Positions 1-8,596 of a stretch of DNA of 64,000 nt are shown piece by piece. Within the stretch, counting starts at the first letter, position 1. Each line of letters opens with the position of its first letter. The notes beneath the pieces are model-generated. The model had not been told where the DNA came from. It worked only from the letters and a program-made list of their open reading frames with translations, and ran no database searches. The position numbers were made by a program, and so were the translations under genes. The stretch comes from Pseudomonas sp. Irchel s3h14 (lineage in GTDB: Bacteria > Pseudomonadota > Gammaproteobacteria > Pseudomonadales > Pseudomonadaceae), in contig NZ_FYDJ01000003.1 in the NCBI RefSeq assembly GCF_900187425.1, forward strand, positions 212,987 to 276,986, written 5' to 3'.

Positions 1-406
1 CGCCGGCGACAATTTCAGCAGCCTTTTCGATCGCTCCTTTCATGCCTTTGGCCGGTTCGGTCAGTACCAGTTCGGCCCCCAGTGCCTTGAGCACTTTGCG
101 TCGCTCGATACTCATGGACGCCGGCATGGTCAGCATCAGCTTGTAACCGCGAGCCGCAGCGACGAACGCCAGGCCGATACCGGTATTGCCTGAGGTCGGT
201 TCGACGATGGTCATGCCAGGCTTGAGTTTGCCGGTGCTTTCGGCGTCCCAGATCATGTTCGCACCGATCCGGCACTTGACCGAGTAACCGGGGTTACGCC
301 CTTCGATCTTGGCCAGGATGGTCACGCCGCGCGGGGCGATACGGTTGATCTGCACCAGCGGCGTATTGCCGATGGAATGGGCGTTGTCAGCGTAGATACG
401 GCTCAT
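1..406 (-). CDS. cysK: Cysteine synthase A (O-acetylserine sulfhydrylase), 5' part only
   Basis: This is a PLP enzyme that makes L-cysteine from O-acetylserine and sulfide in the cytoplasm. The first 135 codons are present, read leftward from ATG at 404-406; the rest lies beyond the window edge. The N-terminus reads [20 protein letters not shown]. The PLP lysine is K44 in the context [10 protein letters not shown], and the substrate loop TSGNTG is at residues 71-76. The [13 protein letters not shown] context favours CysK over CysM. It is divergent from the DUF748 gene across a 126-bp gap that must hold both promoters. Confidence 0.95.
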   Translation of the reverse strand, partial: MSRIYADNAHSIGNTPLVQINRIAPRGVTILAKIEGRNPGYSVKCRIGANMIWDAESTGKLKPGMTIVEPTSGNTGIGLAFVAAARGYKLMLTMPASMSIERRKVLKALGAELVLTEPAKGMKGAIEKAAEIVAG

Positions 407-532
407 GGCTGGGTCCTTATACAGCGTTAAATAAGCTCTCCAAGGTATGCCTGTTGCCCTTGGTCGTCCAGTCAGTCGAACGTCCGCTTGCCCCAGCAGT
501 CAATCGCTTTATACCGCCAGAGATTTGCCGCC

Positions 533-1609
533 ATGAAGCGTCGATACAGTTGGCCCCTATGGACCCTCGCCGGCCTCGTTCTGCTGCTGGTTGCCCTGCA
601 CATTGCCCTGCCCTACGTGGTGCGCGATCACCTCAACGAGAGATTGGCGAACATGGGTGACTACCGCGGCCAAATCACCGACGTAGACCTGGCCCTGTGG
701 CGCGGCGCCTACAAAATCAATGGACTGAAAATCGTCAAGGTCAATGGCAAAGTCCCCGTGCCTTTCGTCAACGCGCCATTGATTGACCTTTCCGTCAGCT
801 GGCACTCGCTCTGGTATGACCACGCAGTGGTGGCCGAGGCGCAGTTCGACAAACCCGAGGTGAACTTCGTCGACGGCGGTGCCAACAAGAAAAACTCCCA
901 GACCGGTCAGGGCACCGACTGGCGGGCACAATTGGAAAAATTGCTGCCGATAACCCTGAACGAAGTGCGGATCAACGACGGGCGGGTCACCTTTCGAAAC
1001 TTCAATTCAAAACCGCCCGTGAACATGAATGCCACCCAGGTCAATGCCAGCATTTACAACCTGACCAACGTGGTCGACACCAAAGGCAAACGCGACGCTC
1101 GCTTCGACGGCAAGGCGCTGCTGCTCGGGCACGCCCCACTGGAAACCACCGCCACCTTCGACCCTTTAAGCAACTTTGAAGATTTCGAGTTCCGCCTGCG
1201 GGTCAAGGACATCGAACTCAAACGCATGAACGACTTCGCCTCGGCCTATGGCAAGTTCGACTTCAATGCCGGTCACGGTGATGTGGTCATTGAAGCCGAG
1301 GCTAAAAAAGCGCAATTAACGGGTTACATCAAACCGCTGCTGAAGGACGTCGACGTGTTCAATTGGCAGCAGGACGTCGAGAACAAGGACAAAGGGATTT
1401 TTCGCTCCATCTGGGAAGCACTCGTCGGGGGCACCGAGAATGTGTTGAAGAACCAGCCGAAAAACCAGTTCGCCACTCGCGTCCAGCTAAGAGGCAGTGT
1501 GCATCAGCGAGATATCAGCGCATTCGAGGCTTTTTTGCAGATTTTACGCAACGGCTTCATCCAGGCGTTCAATGCCCAGTACGAACGGCCAAAACCGGAT
1601 GCGGGCTAG
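533..1609 (+). CDS. DUF748 (AsmA-like) envelope protein
   Basis: This 358-residue protein has one N-terminal membrane helix (about residues 7-27, WPLWTLAGLVLLLVALHIAL) followed by a soluble periplasmic region. I recognise it as a DUF748 protein, a group related to AsmA/TamB-type envelope proteins. The molecular role of these proteins is poorly defined. I chose ATG 533, which begins MKRRYSW directly before the membrane anchor. An in-frame TTG at 488 would add 15 residues. It converges with the DUF2442 gene, and the two stop regions overlap by 4 bp. Confidence 0.8.
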   Translation: MKRRYSWPLWTLAGLVLLLVALHIALPYVVRDHLNERLANMGDYRGQITDVDLALWRGAYKINGLKIVKVNGKVPVPFVNAPLIDLSVSWHSLWYDHAVVAEAQFDKPEVNFVDGGANKKNSQTGQGTDWRAQLEKLLPITLNEVRINDGRVTFRNFNSKPPVNMNATQVNASIYNLTNVVDTKGKRDARFDGKALLLGHAPLETTATFDPLSNFEDFEFRLRVKDIELKRMNDFASAYGKFDFNAGHGDVVIEAEAKKAQLTGYIKPLLKDVDVFNWQQDVENKDKGIFRSIWEALVGGTENVLKNQPKNQFATRVQLRGSVHQRDISAFEAFLQILRNGFIQAFNAQYERPKPDAG

Positions 1610-2100
1610 GGTTTTCGGGTGACGATGTAGCGACCGGTTTCTTCCGCCGCCCGCGCCGGGTTCGATTGCTGCTGCAAGAAGTCCCAGCCCAGGCAGGCCA
1701 GTGCCAGCGATCGCGGAACGGCTTCACGACCACTGCTATAGCGCGTGATGCTGCGGGCACTGACCCCCAACGCTTCGGCCGCCTGATTGAGCGGCAGCCC
1801 GGTACGAGCGCGCCAGCCGATGAAGATCCGGGTGTTTTCGTCCGATGCATTTTGTGCAAGCGCATCCAGATAAAGAGTGTCTGCGCCGATCTGGATGTCC
1901 AGTTCGGGCCACTCAACGCTCCAGCCTTCATCACCCAGCGTTGCCCCTTCGAAAGCGCCAGCCTCCAGCAATGGCTGCAACCCTGGATAAGCGCGCAAGT
2001 CCCGACTCAAATCGAGGTTCAGTTGCTGACCGTCGATAAAGGTCAGCGCCAAGCGGTGATCCGCCAACGCCTGCACGGCCGACAGCCGTGGTCGCTTCAT
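1606..2100 (-). CDS. DUF2442 protein with C-terminal helix-turn-helix, partner of DUF4160
   Basis: The N-terminal ~80 residues resemble DUF2442 (RLALTFIDGQQLNLDLS; WSVEWPELDIQIGADTLYLDA). The C-terminal half holds a probable helix-turn-helix (LPLNQAAEALGVSARSITRYSSG) that could bind DNA. ATG 2100 overlaps the upstream DUF4160 stop as ATGA, which implies translational coupling; ATG 2109 would add MLP. DUF4160/DUF2442 neighbours are often annotated as a putative toxin-antitoxin pair. By analogy this would be the DNA-binding antitoxin-like partner, but that is inference. The two genes share the promoter region carrying the palindrome at 2336-2360. Confidence 0.7.
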   Translation of the reverse strand: MKRPRLSAVQALADHRLALTFIDGQQLNLDLSRDLRAYPGLQPLLEAGAFEGATLGDEGWSVEWPELDIQIGADTLYLDALAQNASDENTRIFIGWRARTGLPLNQAAEALGVSARSITRYSSGREAVPRSLALACLGWDFLQQQSNPARAAEETGRYIVTRKP

Positions 2101-2327
2101 GGGTAACATCGTTTCCAATCCTCCAGCAATTGCACCTGATGGGCCCTGACCCACTCCAGCGCTTCCTTGATAATCAGCGGCGGCGCCTTGCCCACCATCA
2201 CTTCGACGGTCTCAAGGCTGAGCATGACGTCCAGCCCGCCACCGGTCAGGTGGACATGGGGCGGCGGATGATCCTTCTCGCGCAACTGAATGCGGTACGT
2301 ATCGCGAAACCGGTATTTAGTAGACAT
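2097..2327 (-). CDS. DUF4160 small protein (putative toxin-like partner)
   Basis: This is a 76-residue protein with the DUF4160 signature, an R-x-K-D-H-x-PPHVH-type core (REKDHPPPHVHL) near residues 16-27 followed by a short alpha/beta tail. It is the first gene of a two-gene operon and its stop overlaps the start of the DUF2442-HTH gene by 4 bp. ATG 2327 is preferred. The frame stays open to a TTG at 2363, but that start would place codons across a perfect 25-bp palindrome with no ribosome site. Function is unknown; a toxin role is only suggested by the gene pairing. Confidence 0.7.
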   Translation of the reverse strand: MSTKYRFRDTYRIQLREKDHPPPHVHLTGGGLDVMLSLETVEVMVGKAPPLIIKEALEWVRAHQVQLLEDWKRCYP

Positions 2328-2335
2328 GCCCAGCA

Positions 2336-2360
2336 AGCTATCGCCAAAATGGCGATAGCT
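2336..2360. promoter_or_regulatory. 25-bp perfect palindrome, candidate operator of the DUF4160/DUF2442 pair
   Basis: Two 11-bp arms (agctatcgcca and tggcgatagct) are separated by aaa. The palindrome begins 9 nt upstream of the DUF4160 ATG on the minus strand and so overlaps the leader. A two-fold symmetric site next to a gene pair that encodes a helix-turn-helix protein suggests autoregulation. It could instead act as an RNA hairpin near the ribosome site. Confidence 0.6.
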
Positions 2361-2529
2361 CAATACTGGCTAGCGGCCGAGACTGAGTCAAGATGTGACG
2401 CCCCATTCAGAGACTGAATAAGCCGTCTGCGTTCACAGTCGACCGGGCACCGCGTTATAGTCGGGTACTACAATTATTGCGCCCCGCCCTGCCTCGTTCA
2501 GGTCGGCGTTACCGTTCGAGGATTAGCAG

Positions 2530-3375
2530 ATGAAGTTCGAAGGCACCCAGGCCTACGTCGCCACCGATGACCTGAAGCTGGCGGTCAACGCCGCCATCAC
2601 CCTGGAGCGTCCGCTGCTGGTCAAGGGCGAACCGGGCACCGGCAAGACCATGCTCGCCGAGCAACTGGCCGAGTCCTTTGGCGCCAAACTGATCACCTGG
2701 CACATCAAATCCACCACCAAGGCGCATCAAGGCCTGTACGAGTACGACGCGGTCAGCCGTCTGCGTGACTCGCAACTGGGCACGGAAAAGGTTCACGACG
2801 TCCGCAACTACCTGAAAAAGGGCAAGCTCTGGGAAGCCTTCGAATCCGAAGAGCGGGTGATCCTGCTGATCGACGAAATCGACAAGGCCGACATCGAGTT
2901 CCCGAACGACTTGCTGCAAGAACTCGACAAGATGGAGTTCTACGTTTACGAGATCGACGAGACCATCAAGGCCAAGAAACGCCCGATCATCATCATTACC
3001 TCCAACAACGAGAAAGAACTGCCGGACGCCTTCCTGCGCCGCTGCTTCTTCCACTACATCGCCTTCCCGGATCGCACCACGATGCAGAGGATCGTCGATG
3101 TGCACTACCCGAACATCAAGAAAGACCTGGTCAGCGAAGCGCTGGACGTGTTCTTCGACGTGCGCAAGGTGCCGGGCCTGAAGAAAAAGCCGTCGACCTC
3201 CGAACTGGTGGACTGGCTGAAGCTGCTGATGGCCGACAACATCGGCGAAGCGGTGCTGCGCGAGCGCGATCCGACCAAGGCCATTCCGCCGCTGGCCGGC
3301 GCTTTGGTGAAGAACGAACAGGACGTGCAGTTGCTTGAACGTCTGGCGTTCATGAGCCGTCGCGGCACTCGCTGA
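2530..3375 (+). CDS. MoxR-family AAA+ ATPase
   Basis: This 281-residue cytoplasmic AAA+ ATPase has Walker A GEPGTGKT at residues 33-40, Walker B ILLIDEID at about 111-118, sensor-1 IITSNNE, and an arginine-finger region ELPDAFLRRC. It belongs to the MoxR/CoxD-like group, whose members act with a von Willebrand A protein to remodel or activate a protein complex. The next gene, 32 bp downstream, encodes that VWA partner, so the two are likely co-transcribed. The client is not evident from the neighbours. A purine-rich site (cgaggattagcag) precedes the ATG. Confidence 0.92.
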   Translation: MKFEGTQAYVATDDLKLAVNAAITLERPLLVKGEPGTGKTMLAEQLAESFGAKLITWHIKSTTKAHQGLYEYDAVSRLRDSQLGTEKVHDVRNYLKKGKLWEAFESEERVILLIDEIDKADIEFPNDLLQELDKMEFYVYEIDETIKAKKRPIIIITSNNEKELPDAFLRRCFFHYIAFPDRTTMQRIVDVHYPNIKKDLVSEALDVFFDVRKVPGLKKKPSTSELVDWLKLLMADNIGEAVLRERDPTKAIPPLAGALVKNEQDVQLLERLAFMSRRGTR

Positions 3376-3407
3376 TCCCTCTTTTAACAAGATAGAGGGC
3401 GATAGCC

Positions 3408-4586
3408 ATGCTGCTTAACCTGTTCAATGAAATGCGCGCAGCCAAAGTACCGGTCTCGGTACGGGAGCTGCTGGACCTGATCAACGCGCTAAAGCAGCGC
3501 GTGACCTTCGCCGACATGGACGAGTTTTATTACCTGTCCCGGGCGATTCTGGTGAAGGACGAAAAGCATTTCGACAAGTTCGACCGGGCGTTCGGTGCCT
3601 ATTTCAACGGCCTGGAAAAACTCGATGATCACCTTCAGGCATTGATCCCGGAAGACTGGTTGCGCAAAGAGTTCGAGCGTTCGCTGACCGACGAAGAGCG
3701 GGCGGCGATCCAGTCCCTCGGCGGCCTGGACAAGTTGATCGAGGAGTTCAAGAAACGCCTCGAAGAACAGAAAGAACGTCATGCCGGTGGTAACAAGTGG
3801 ATCGGCACGGGCGGCACCAGCCCGTTTGGCTCCGGCGGCTTCAACCCGGAAGGCATTCGGGTCGGCGATGCAGGCAAACGCCAGGGCAAAGCGGTCAAGG
3901 TCTGGGATCAGCGCGAGTACAAGAACCTCGACGATTCGGTGGAACTGGGCACGCGCAACATCAAGGTCGCCCTGCGGCGGCTGCGCAAATTCGCGCGCCA
4001 GGGTGCGGCAGAAGAACTGGACATTGATGGCACCATCGACCACACCGCGCGCGATGCCGGACTGCTGAACATCCAGATGCGTCCGGAGCGACGCAACACC
4101 GTGAAGTTGTTGCTGCTGTTCGACATCGGCGGCTCGATGGACGCCCACGTAAAGATCTGCGAAGAGCTGTTCTCGGCCTGCAAGACCGAGTTCAAGCACT
4201 TGGAGTACTTCTACTTCCACAACTTCATTTATGAATCGGTGTGGAAGAACAACATGCGCCGCACCTCCGAGCGCACTTCGACCCAGGATCTGCTGCACAA
4301 ATACGGCGCCGACTACAAAGTGATCTTCATCGGTGACGCCGCCATGGCGCCGTACGAAATCACCCAGGCCGGCGGCAGCGTCGAGCACTGGAACGAAGAA
4401 GCGGGTTATGTGTGGATGCAGCGGTTCATGGAGAAGTACAAGAAGGTCATCTGGATCAACCCGTATCCGAAAGATACGTGGGGCTATACGTCTTCGACCA
4501 ACATCGTGCGGGACTTGATTAACGACCAGATGTACCCGCTGACGTTGCGGGGGTTGGAAGAAGGGATGCGGTTTCTCTCCAAGTAA
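3408..4586 (+). CDS. VWA domain protein (CoxE-like) paired with MoxR ATPase
   Basis: This is a 392-residue soluble protein. An alpha-helical N-terminal half is followed by a glycine-rich linker (about 127-150) and a C-terminal von Willebrand A domain. The metal site begins LLLLFDIGGSMD at about residues 235-245; the usual DxSxS is DIGGS here, so the first serine is glycine. It carries no signal peptide. MoxR-VWA pairs typically form chaperone-like complexes. The partner ATPase lies immediately upstream, and the ribosome site gatagagggcg precedes the ATG. Confidence 0.88.
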   Translation: MLLNLFNEMRAAKVPVSVRELLDLINALKQRVTFADMDEFYYLSRAILVKDEKHFDKFDRAFGAYFNGLEKLDDHLQALIPEDWLRKEFERSLTDEERAAIQSLGGLDKLIEEFKKRLEEQKERHAGGNKWIGTGGTSPFGSGGFNPEGIRVGDAGKRQGKAVKVWDQREYKNLDDSVELGTRNIKVALRRLRKFARQGAAEELDIDGTIDHTARDAGLLNIQMRPERRNTVKLLLLFDIGGSMDAHVKICEELFSACKTEFKHLEYFYFHNFIYESVWKNNMRRTSERTSTQDLLHKYGADYKVIFIGDAAMAPYEITQAGGSVEHWNEEAGYVWMQRFMEKYKKVIWINPYPKDTWGYTSSTNIVRDLINDQMYPLTLRGLEEGMRFLSK

Positions 4587-4609
4587 TCTTCGTCGTCTGT
4601 CCTGACGCT

Positions 4610-4691
4610 ATCGCGGGCAAGCCTTGCTCCTACAGGTTTCGGTGTTCGTGCGTCATGCATTAACCCTGTAGGAGCAAGGCTTGCCCGCGAT
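4610..4691. repeat. REP doublet (inverted pair), probable bidirectional terminator
   Basis: Two 27-nt complementary arms (4610-4636 and 4665-4691) flank a 28-nt loop. The core is TAGGAGCAAGGCTTGCCCGCGAT, a different subtype from the GTGGGAGCGGGCTTGCTCGCG pairs elsewhere in the window. It sits between the convergent ends of the VWA gene and pxpC. Confidence 0.85.
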
Positions 4692-4695
4692 GCTG

Positions 4696-5622
4696 TTAGC
4701 GCTCTAAAAACCGGCGTAGATACTCGATTTGTTCCCGATGCGCGACATCCTGCACCACCGGTTTCAATCGCACCGTTACCCCCGGCAAACACTGCGCCAG
4801 TCGCGCCAACGCCAACGGCGTCAACGCCCCCAATCGCGGATAGCCACCGATGGTCTGCCGATCATTGAGCAACACAATCGGCTGCCCGTCCGGCGGCACC
4901 TGAACCGCACCCAGCGGGATGCCTTCGGAAATCATCGGCTTACCCTGATACTGCAACGCCGTTCCCAGCAAGCGGATGCCCATTCGGTCGGCACGGCTGT
5001 CGAGGGTCCAGACGCTGTTGAACGCATCAAACAAACTCTGTCCACTGAACTCGCCGATCTGGGCACCGAGCACCAGGTCCAGCGGCGCGTTGAGTTTGAA
5101 ATCCGGCACCTGTTCGCGCGCCAATTCCCGCAGCAGGAGCAGTGAACTCCCCGAGTAGCTCAACTGCGCATCTTTGGCCAACGCCCGGCCCATGCCATCC
5201 AGCCCGCCGAGTTCCTCACGGACCACCGTTGCGCTACTGCCCAACACCTTTGGCGCATCAAATCCGCCCGGGGCTGCCAAATATGCCCGAGCCCCAAGCA
5301 GCGGTTGAGTGAATTGCAACTGCTGGCCTTTGTTCAGCCTGAAACTGCGCCACGGCGCCAACGCCTCGCCATCCACCTGCGCCCCAAGATCTGCCCCGGC
5401 CAACGCCAGCACGCAATCCTCTTCGGCAACGACGGCGAACCCGCCGAGGGTGATTTCAATCACCGGTGCATCCAGGCCATTGCCCAGCAACCAATTAGCC
5501 CACGACATCGATCGCCAATCCGCCGCCCCACCCTGGGTCACGCCCAGATGCCGCACGCCAAAACGGCCAGCATCCTGCAACAAACACAGCGGCGTACTCG
5601 CTTCTATTAATAGACGGCTCAT
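4696..5622 (-). CDS. pxpC: 5-oxoprolinase subunit C (biotin-dependent carboxyltransferase family)
   Basis: This 308-residue protein is the third gene of a pxpA-pxpB-pxpC cluster. PxpABC is an ATP-dependent 5-oxoprolinase that opens pyroglutamate to glutamate. Family motifs include the N-terminal LQDAGRFGVRHLGVTQGGAAD and the C-terminal PDGQPIVLLNDRQTIGGYPRLG. Its start overlaps the pxpB stop by 4 bp, so the subunits are translationally coupled. The length is usual for the family. A REP doublet follows its stop. Confidence 0.92.
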   Translation of the reverse strand: MSRLLIEASTPLCLLQDAGRFGVRHLGVTQGGAADWRSMSWANWLLGNGLDAPVIEITLGGFAVVAEEDCVLALAGADLGAQVDGEALAPWRSFRLNKGQQLQFTQPLLGARAYLAAPGGFDAPKVLGSSATVVREELGGLDGMGRALAKDAQLSYSGSSLLLLRELAREQVPDFKLNAPLDLVLGAQIGEFSGQSLFDAFNSVWTLDSRADRMGIRLLGTALQYQGKPMISEGIPLGAVQVPPDGQPIVLLNDRQTIGGYPRLGALTPLALARLAQCLPGVTVRLKPVVQDVAHREQIEYLRRFLER

Positions 5623-6323
5623 ACCTGCGCCTCCAACGGCGTGTCGTCACCGCCCAGATTGATGAATTCGGCATGGCTGACGGCTTCGAAGCGCACCGTG
5701 TCGCCTGGTTGCATCAGGCTGTAGCCGTCGCGTTCGCGGTCGAACAATTTGGCCGGGGTGCGGCCGATCAGATTCCAGCCACCGGGGGACACCACCGGGT
5801 AAGCGGCGGTTTGGCGTTCGGCGATGCCGACGCTTCCCGCAGCCACTTTTTTACGCGGAGTGTTCAGACGCGGCGCGGCCAGCGCTTCTTCCACCAGCCC
5901 CATGAAGGCGAAACCTGGCGCAAAACCCAGGGCGAACACCTGATATTCGCGCTCGCTGTGGCGACGAATCACTTCATCCACGGCCAATCCGCTGAGCTGG
6001 GACAACAGGTTCAACTCCGGGCCAACGCTCAAGTCATACCAGACTGGCAGCACATGACATTTGCCGCGGGTGCAGGCGTTGGGCGACAGATCGATCAAGG
6101 CCTCGGCGATCAGCTCCCGAGCCTGGGCCGGACTCAACGCGGTCAGATCGTAATGCACCATCAACGTCGTATAGGACGGCACCAGATCGATCAGATGCCC
6201 GGCGAACGCAGCACGCAGACTTTCACTGGCTGCGAGCATCCACGGCATGTTCGCTTCGGCAATCTCATCGAACAGGCGCACCATCAGGCAATCCAGCGCC
6301 ACCACTTCTACCCGCAATTTCAT
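5619..6323 (-). CDS. pxpB: 5-oxoprolinase subunit B
   Basis: This 234-residue protein belongs to the allophanate hydrolase subunit 1/KipI-like family. It carries the motifs [23 protein letters not shown] and RVSPGGWN-like [15 protein letters not shown], close to the C-terminal third. It forms the 5-oxoprolinase with PxpA and PxpC. It overlaps both neighbours by 4 bp, as expected for stoichiometric subunits. Confidence 0.92.
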   Translation of the reverse strand: MKLRVEVVALDCLMVRLFDEIAEANMPWMLAASESLRAAFAGHLIDLVPSYTTLMVHYDLTALSPAQARELIAEALIDLSPNACTRGKCHVLPVWYDLSVGPELNLLSQLSGLAVDEVIRRHSEREYQVFALGFAPGFAFMGLVEEALAAPRLNTPRKKVAAGSVGIAERQTAAYPVVSPGGWNLIGRTPAKLFDRERDGYSLMQPGDTVRFEAVSHAEFINLGGDDTPLEAQV

Positions 6324-7072
6324 GGCGCGCTCTGCTGATCAAGTGCTTCGCGAATACGCCGCACGGCGGCTACCGAACTGGCATTGTCGCCGTGTACGCA
6401 AAGGGTGTTGGCTTGCAGGTGCAAGGCACTGCCATCGCTGGCAGTGAGGTTGCCGCCGCGGGCAATGGTCAGCGCCTGTTCGATGATCGTTTCGGGATCG
6501 TGATGCACCGCGCCTGGCAGTTGCCGTGAGACCAGCATTCCCGCGCTGTCGTAAGCGCGATCGGCGAAGGCTTCGAACCACAGGGTCACGCCGTATTCAT
6601 CGCCCAATTGCTGGGCTGCGCTGTTGTCGCGAGTGGCCATCAACATCAGCGGTAACTGGCGATCATAGGACGCCACGGCCTGAAGCACGGCGCGCAATTG
6701 CGCCGGGTTGGCCATCATGTCGTTGTACATCGCGCCGTGTGGCTTGACGTAACTCACCCGCCCGCCCTGAGCCCGGCAAATGCCGTCGAGGGCACCGATC
6801 TGGTAATGCACAATGTCCTGAAGTTCCTGGGCGGTGTAGGCCATGGAACGGCGGCCGAAGCCGACCAGATCCTGATACGCCGGATGAGCACCGATCTGAA
6901 CCCCGTTGCTCAAGGCCAGGCTGACGGTCTTGCGCATGATGCTCGGGTCGCCGGCATGAAAACCGCAGGCGATGTTGGCGCAATCGATGAAGGGCATGAC
7001 CTCGGCGTCCAGACCCATGGTCCAGTTGCCGAAACTCTCGCCGATGTCGCAGTTCAATAGCAGGCGGCTCAC
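6320..7072 (-). CDS. pxpA: 5-oxoprolinase subunit A (LamB/YcsF family)
   Basis: This 250-residue protein starts [20 protein letters not shown], the signature of the YcsF/PxpA family, with [11 protein letters not shown] and [15 protein letters not shown] further in. I chose GTG 7072 because AAGGAG at 7081-7086 lies 8 nt upstream. The earlier in-frame GTG at 7081 would overlap that ribosome site. It is the first pxp subunit and lies 89 bp downstream of the MFS gene on the same strand. An AAnAAnAA motif lies just upstream of the ribosome site. Confidence 0.93.
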   Translation of the reverse strand: MSRLLLNCDIGESFGNWTMGLDAEVMPFIDCANIACGFHAGDPSIMRKTVSLALSNGVQIGAHPAYQDLVGFGRRSMAYTAQELQDIVHYQIGALDGICRAQGGRVSYVKPHGAMYNDMMANPAQLRAVLQAVASYDRQLPLMLMATRDNSAAQQLGDEYGVTLWFEAFADRAYDSAGMLVSRQLPGAVHHDPETIIEQALTIARGGNLTASDGSALHLQANTLCVHGDNASSVAAVRRIREALDQQSAP

Positions 7073-7091
7073 GGTGAACACTCCTTTCAGC

Positions 7092-7103
7092 TTTATTCTT
7101 TTT
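7092..7103 (-). promoter_or_regulatory. Hfq/Crc-type CA motif in the pxpA leader
   Basis: On the minus strand the leader reads AAAAAGAATAAA, containing two overlapping perfect AAnAAnAA octamers (AAAAAGAA and AAGAATAA). It ends 5 nt before the AAGGAG ribosome site of pxpA. In pseudomonads Hfq with Crc binds such motifs near start codons and blocks translation when preferred carbon sources are present. Motif match only. Confidence 0.5.
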
Positions 7104-7161
7104 AGTGCGGGACACTTTTTGTAACGGCAGGCCCGCAGATTATCAGTTGCTGGGCATTAAG

Positions 7162-8448
7162 TTATTGGGCTTCGAGTTGCTTGCCACGGGTTTCCGGCAG
7201 GCTCAGGGCCGCAAGGATTACCACCCCGTAGGACACCGCCGCAAAAGCACCGATTCCCACACTCAATGGCACTTTCTGGCTCATCAAGCCGATCAACAGT
7301 GGGAACAACGCCGCCAGCGCCCGGCCGATGTTGTAGCAAAAGCCCTGACCCGAACCGCGAATCCGCGTTGGAAACAGCTCGGTCAAAAACGAGCCCATGC
7401 CACTGAAAATCCCCGAGGCGAAGAAGCCCAGAGGAAAGCCCAGCCAGAGCATCACGCCATTGCTGACCTGCAATTGGGTGTAGAGCAGAACGATGGTGAA
7501 CGAGCCGACCGCGAACAGAATGAAGTTCTTTTTACGCCCGAGGATGTCAGTCAAATACGCGCTGATAACGTAACCGACGTAGGAACCGACGATCACCATC
7601 GCCAGATAACCGCCCGTACCGAGTACGCTCAAACCGCGTTCGTTCTTCAGAAAGGTCGGCAACCAGGAAGTGATCGCGTAGTAACCGCCCAGAGCACCGG
7701 TGGTCAGCACCGAAGCGCGAATCGTGGTGAAAAGGATGCCGGGGGCAAATATCTCGTAGAATTTTGCCGGGTTGCTGGGTTTTTCCTTAGCCTTGGCTTC
7801 GCGATAGATTTCCGGGTCTTTTACCAGTCGGCGGACGAAGATCACAAAGATCGCCGGCACGATGCCAAGGAGGAACAGAGCGCGCCAGGCGTCTTCCGGC
7901 GGCAGTACCGAGAACAGCAGCGCATACAAGATCGCCGTCATTCCCCAACCCAATGCCCAGCCGGATTGCACCATGCCAACTGCCTTGCCGCGGTCCTTGG
8001 CGCGAATCACTTCACCCATCAGCACTGCGCCGGCGGTCCATTCGCCACCGAAACCGAAGCCCATCAGCGTGCGGCTGATCAGCAGTTGTTCGTAGTTTTG
8101 GGCGAAGCCGCAGAGGAAGGTGAAGAAAGCGAACCACAGAACGGTCAGTTGCAGAGTGCGTACGCGACCGATGCGGTCGGACAGAATCCCCGCCACCCAA
8201 CCGCCGATGGCCGAGGCGATCAAGGTGCTGGTGTGAATCAGCCCGGCCTCGCCGGTGGTGATGCCCCACATCGCAATCAGGGTCGGCACCACGAAGCTGA
8301 GCATCTGCGTGTCCATGCCGTCCAGGCCATAGCCGATCTTGCAGCTCCAGAAGGTGCGACGTTCCTGTTGATTGATGTTGCGGTACCAGTCGAAAGGTCC
8401 TGGACGAACCGTGGCTTTGGGGATGTCGAGCGTGTCGGGCGCACTCAT
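7162..8448 (-). CDS. MFS transporter of the metabolite:H+ symporter type, likely 5-oxoproline importer
   Basis: This 428-residue protein has about 12 predicted membrane helices and the MFS loop motif LSDRIGRVRT after helix 2. The N-terminus (FDWYRNINQQERRTFW) is typical of NanT/aromatic-acid-type symporters. It heads the same-strand set MFS-pxpA-pxpB-pxpC, which makes pyroglutamate or a precursor the most likely substrate; that is inference from context. ATG 8448 is preceded by CGGAGA with a 6-nt spacing. The LysR gene on the other strand is divergent. Confidence 0.88.
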   Translation of the reverse strand: MSAPDTLDIPKATVRPGPFDWYRNINQQERRTFWSCKIGYGLDGMDTQMLSFVVPTLIAMWGITTGEAGLIHTSTLIASAIGGWVAGILSDRIGRVRTLQLTVLWFAFFTFLCGFAQNYEQLLISRTLMGFGFGGEWTAGAVLMGEVIRAKDRGKAVGMVQSGWALGWGMTAILYALLFSVLPPEDAWRALFLLGIVPAIFVIFVRRLVKDPEIYREAKAKEKPSNPAKFYEIFAPGILFTTIRASVLTTGALGGYYAITSWLPTFLKNERGLSVLGTGGYLAMVIVGSYVGYVISAYLTDILGRKKNFILFAVGSFTIVLLYTQLQVSNGVMLWLGFPLGFFASGIFSGMGSFLTELFPTRIRGSGQGFCYNIGRALAALFPLLIGLMSQKVPLSVGIGAFAAVSYGVVILAALSLPETRGKQLEAQ

Positions 8449-8466
8449 GGCAAATCTCCGCGCTAA

Positions 8467-8474
8467 TTTTTATT
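8467..8474 (-). promoter_or_regulatory. Hfq/Crc-type CA motif in the MFS leader
   Basis: The minus strand reads AATAAAAA, a perfect AAnAAnAA octamer, 18 nt before the MFS start codon and 6 nt before its ribosome site. A similar AATAAAAA lies on the plus strand at 8558-8565 and AAGAAAAA at 8580-8587 just ahead of the LysR gene. Motif match only; short A-rich octamers can occur by chance. Confidence 0.4.
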
Positions 8475-8596
8475 GGTATTGTTCTGAGACCCGACGACGC
8501 CTATCGTGGGAACCGGATGGCCTGATTTTTGGGCTGCCGGCCCTGTTACGTCCAACTAATAAAAACCCGCTCTAGACATAAGAAAAAATTGTCCCT

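Noticed and set aside
2509-3390. 293-codon frame antisense to the MoxR gene
   Set aside because: MoxR has intact Walker motifs on the plus strand; the antisense product is unlike any protein family.
7105-8466. 453-codon open frame antisense to the MFS transporter
   Set aside because: The translation is Gln/Arg/His-rich with no domain; the opposite strand encodes a clear 12-helix transporter.
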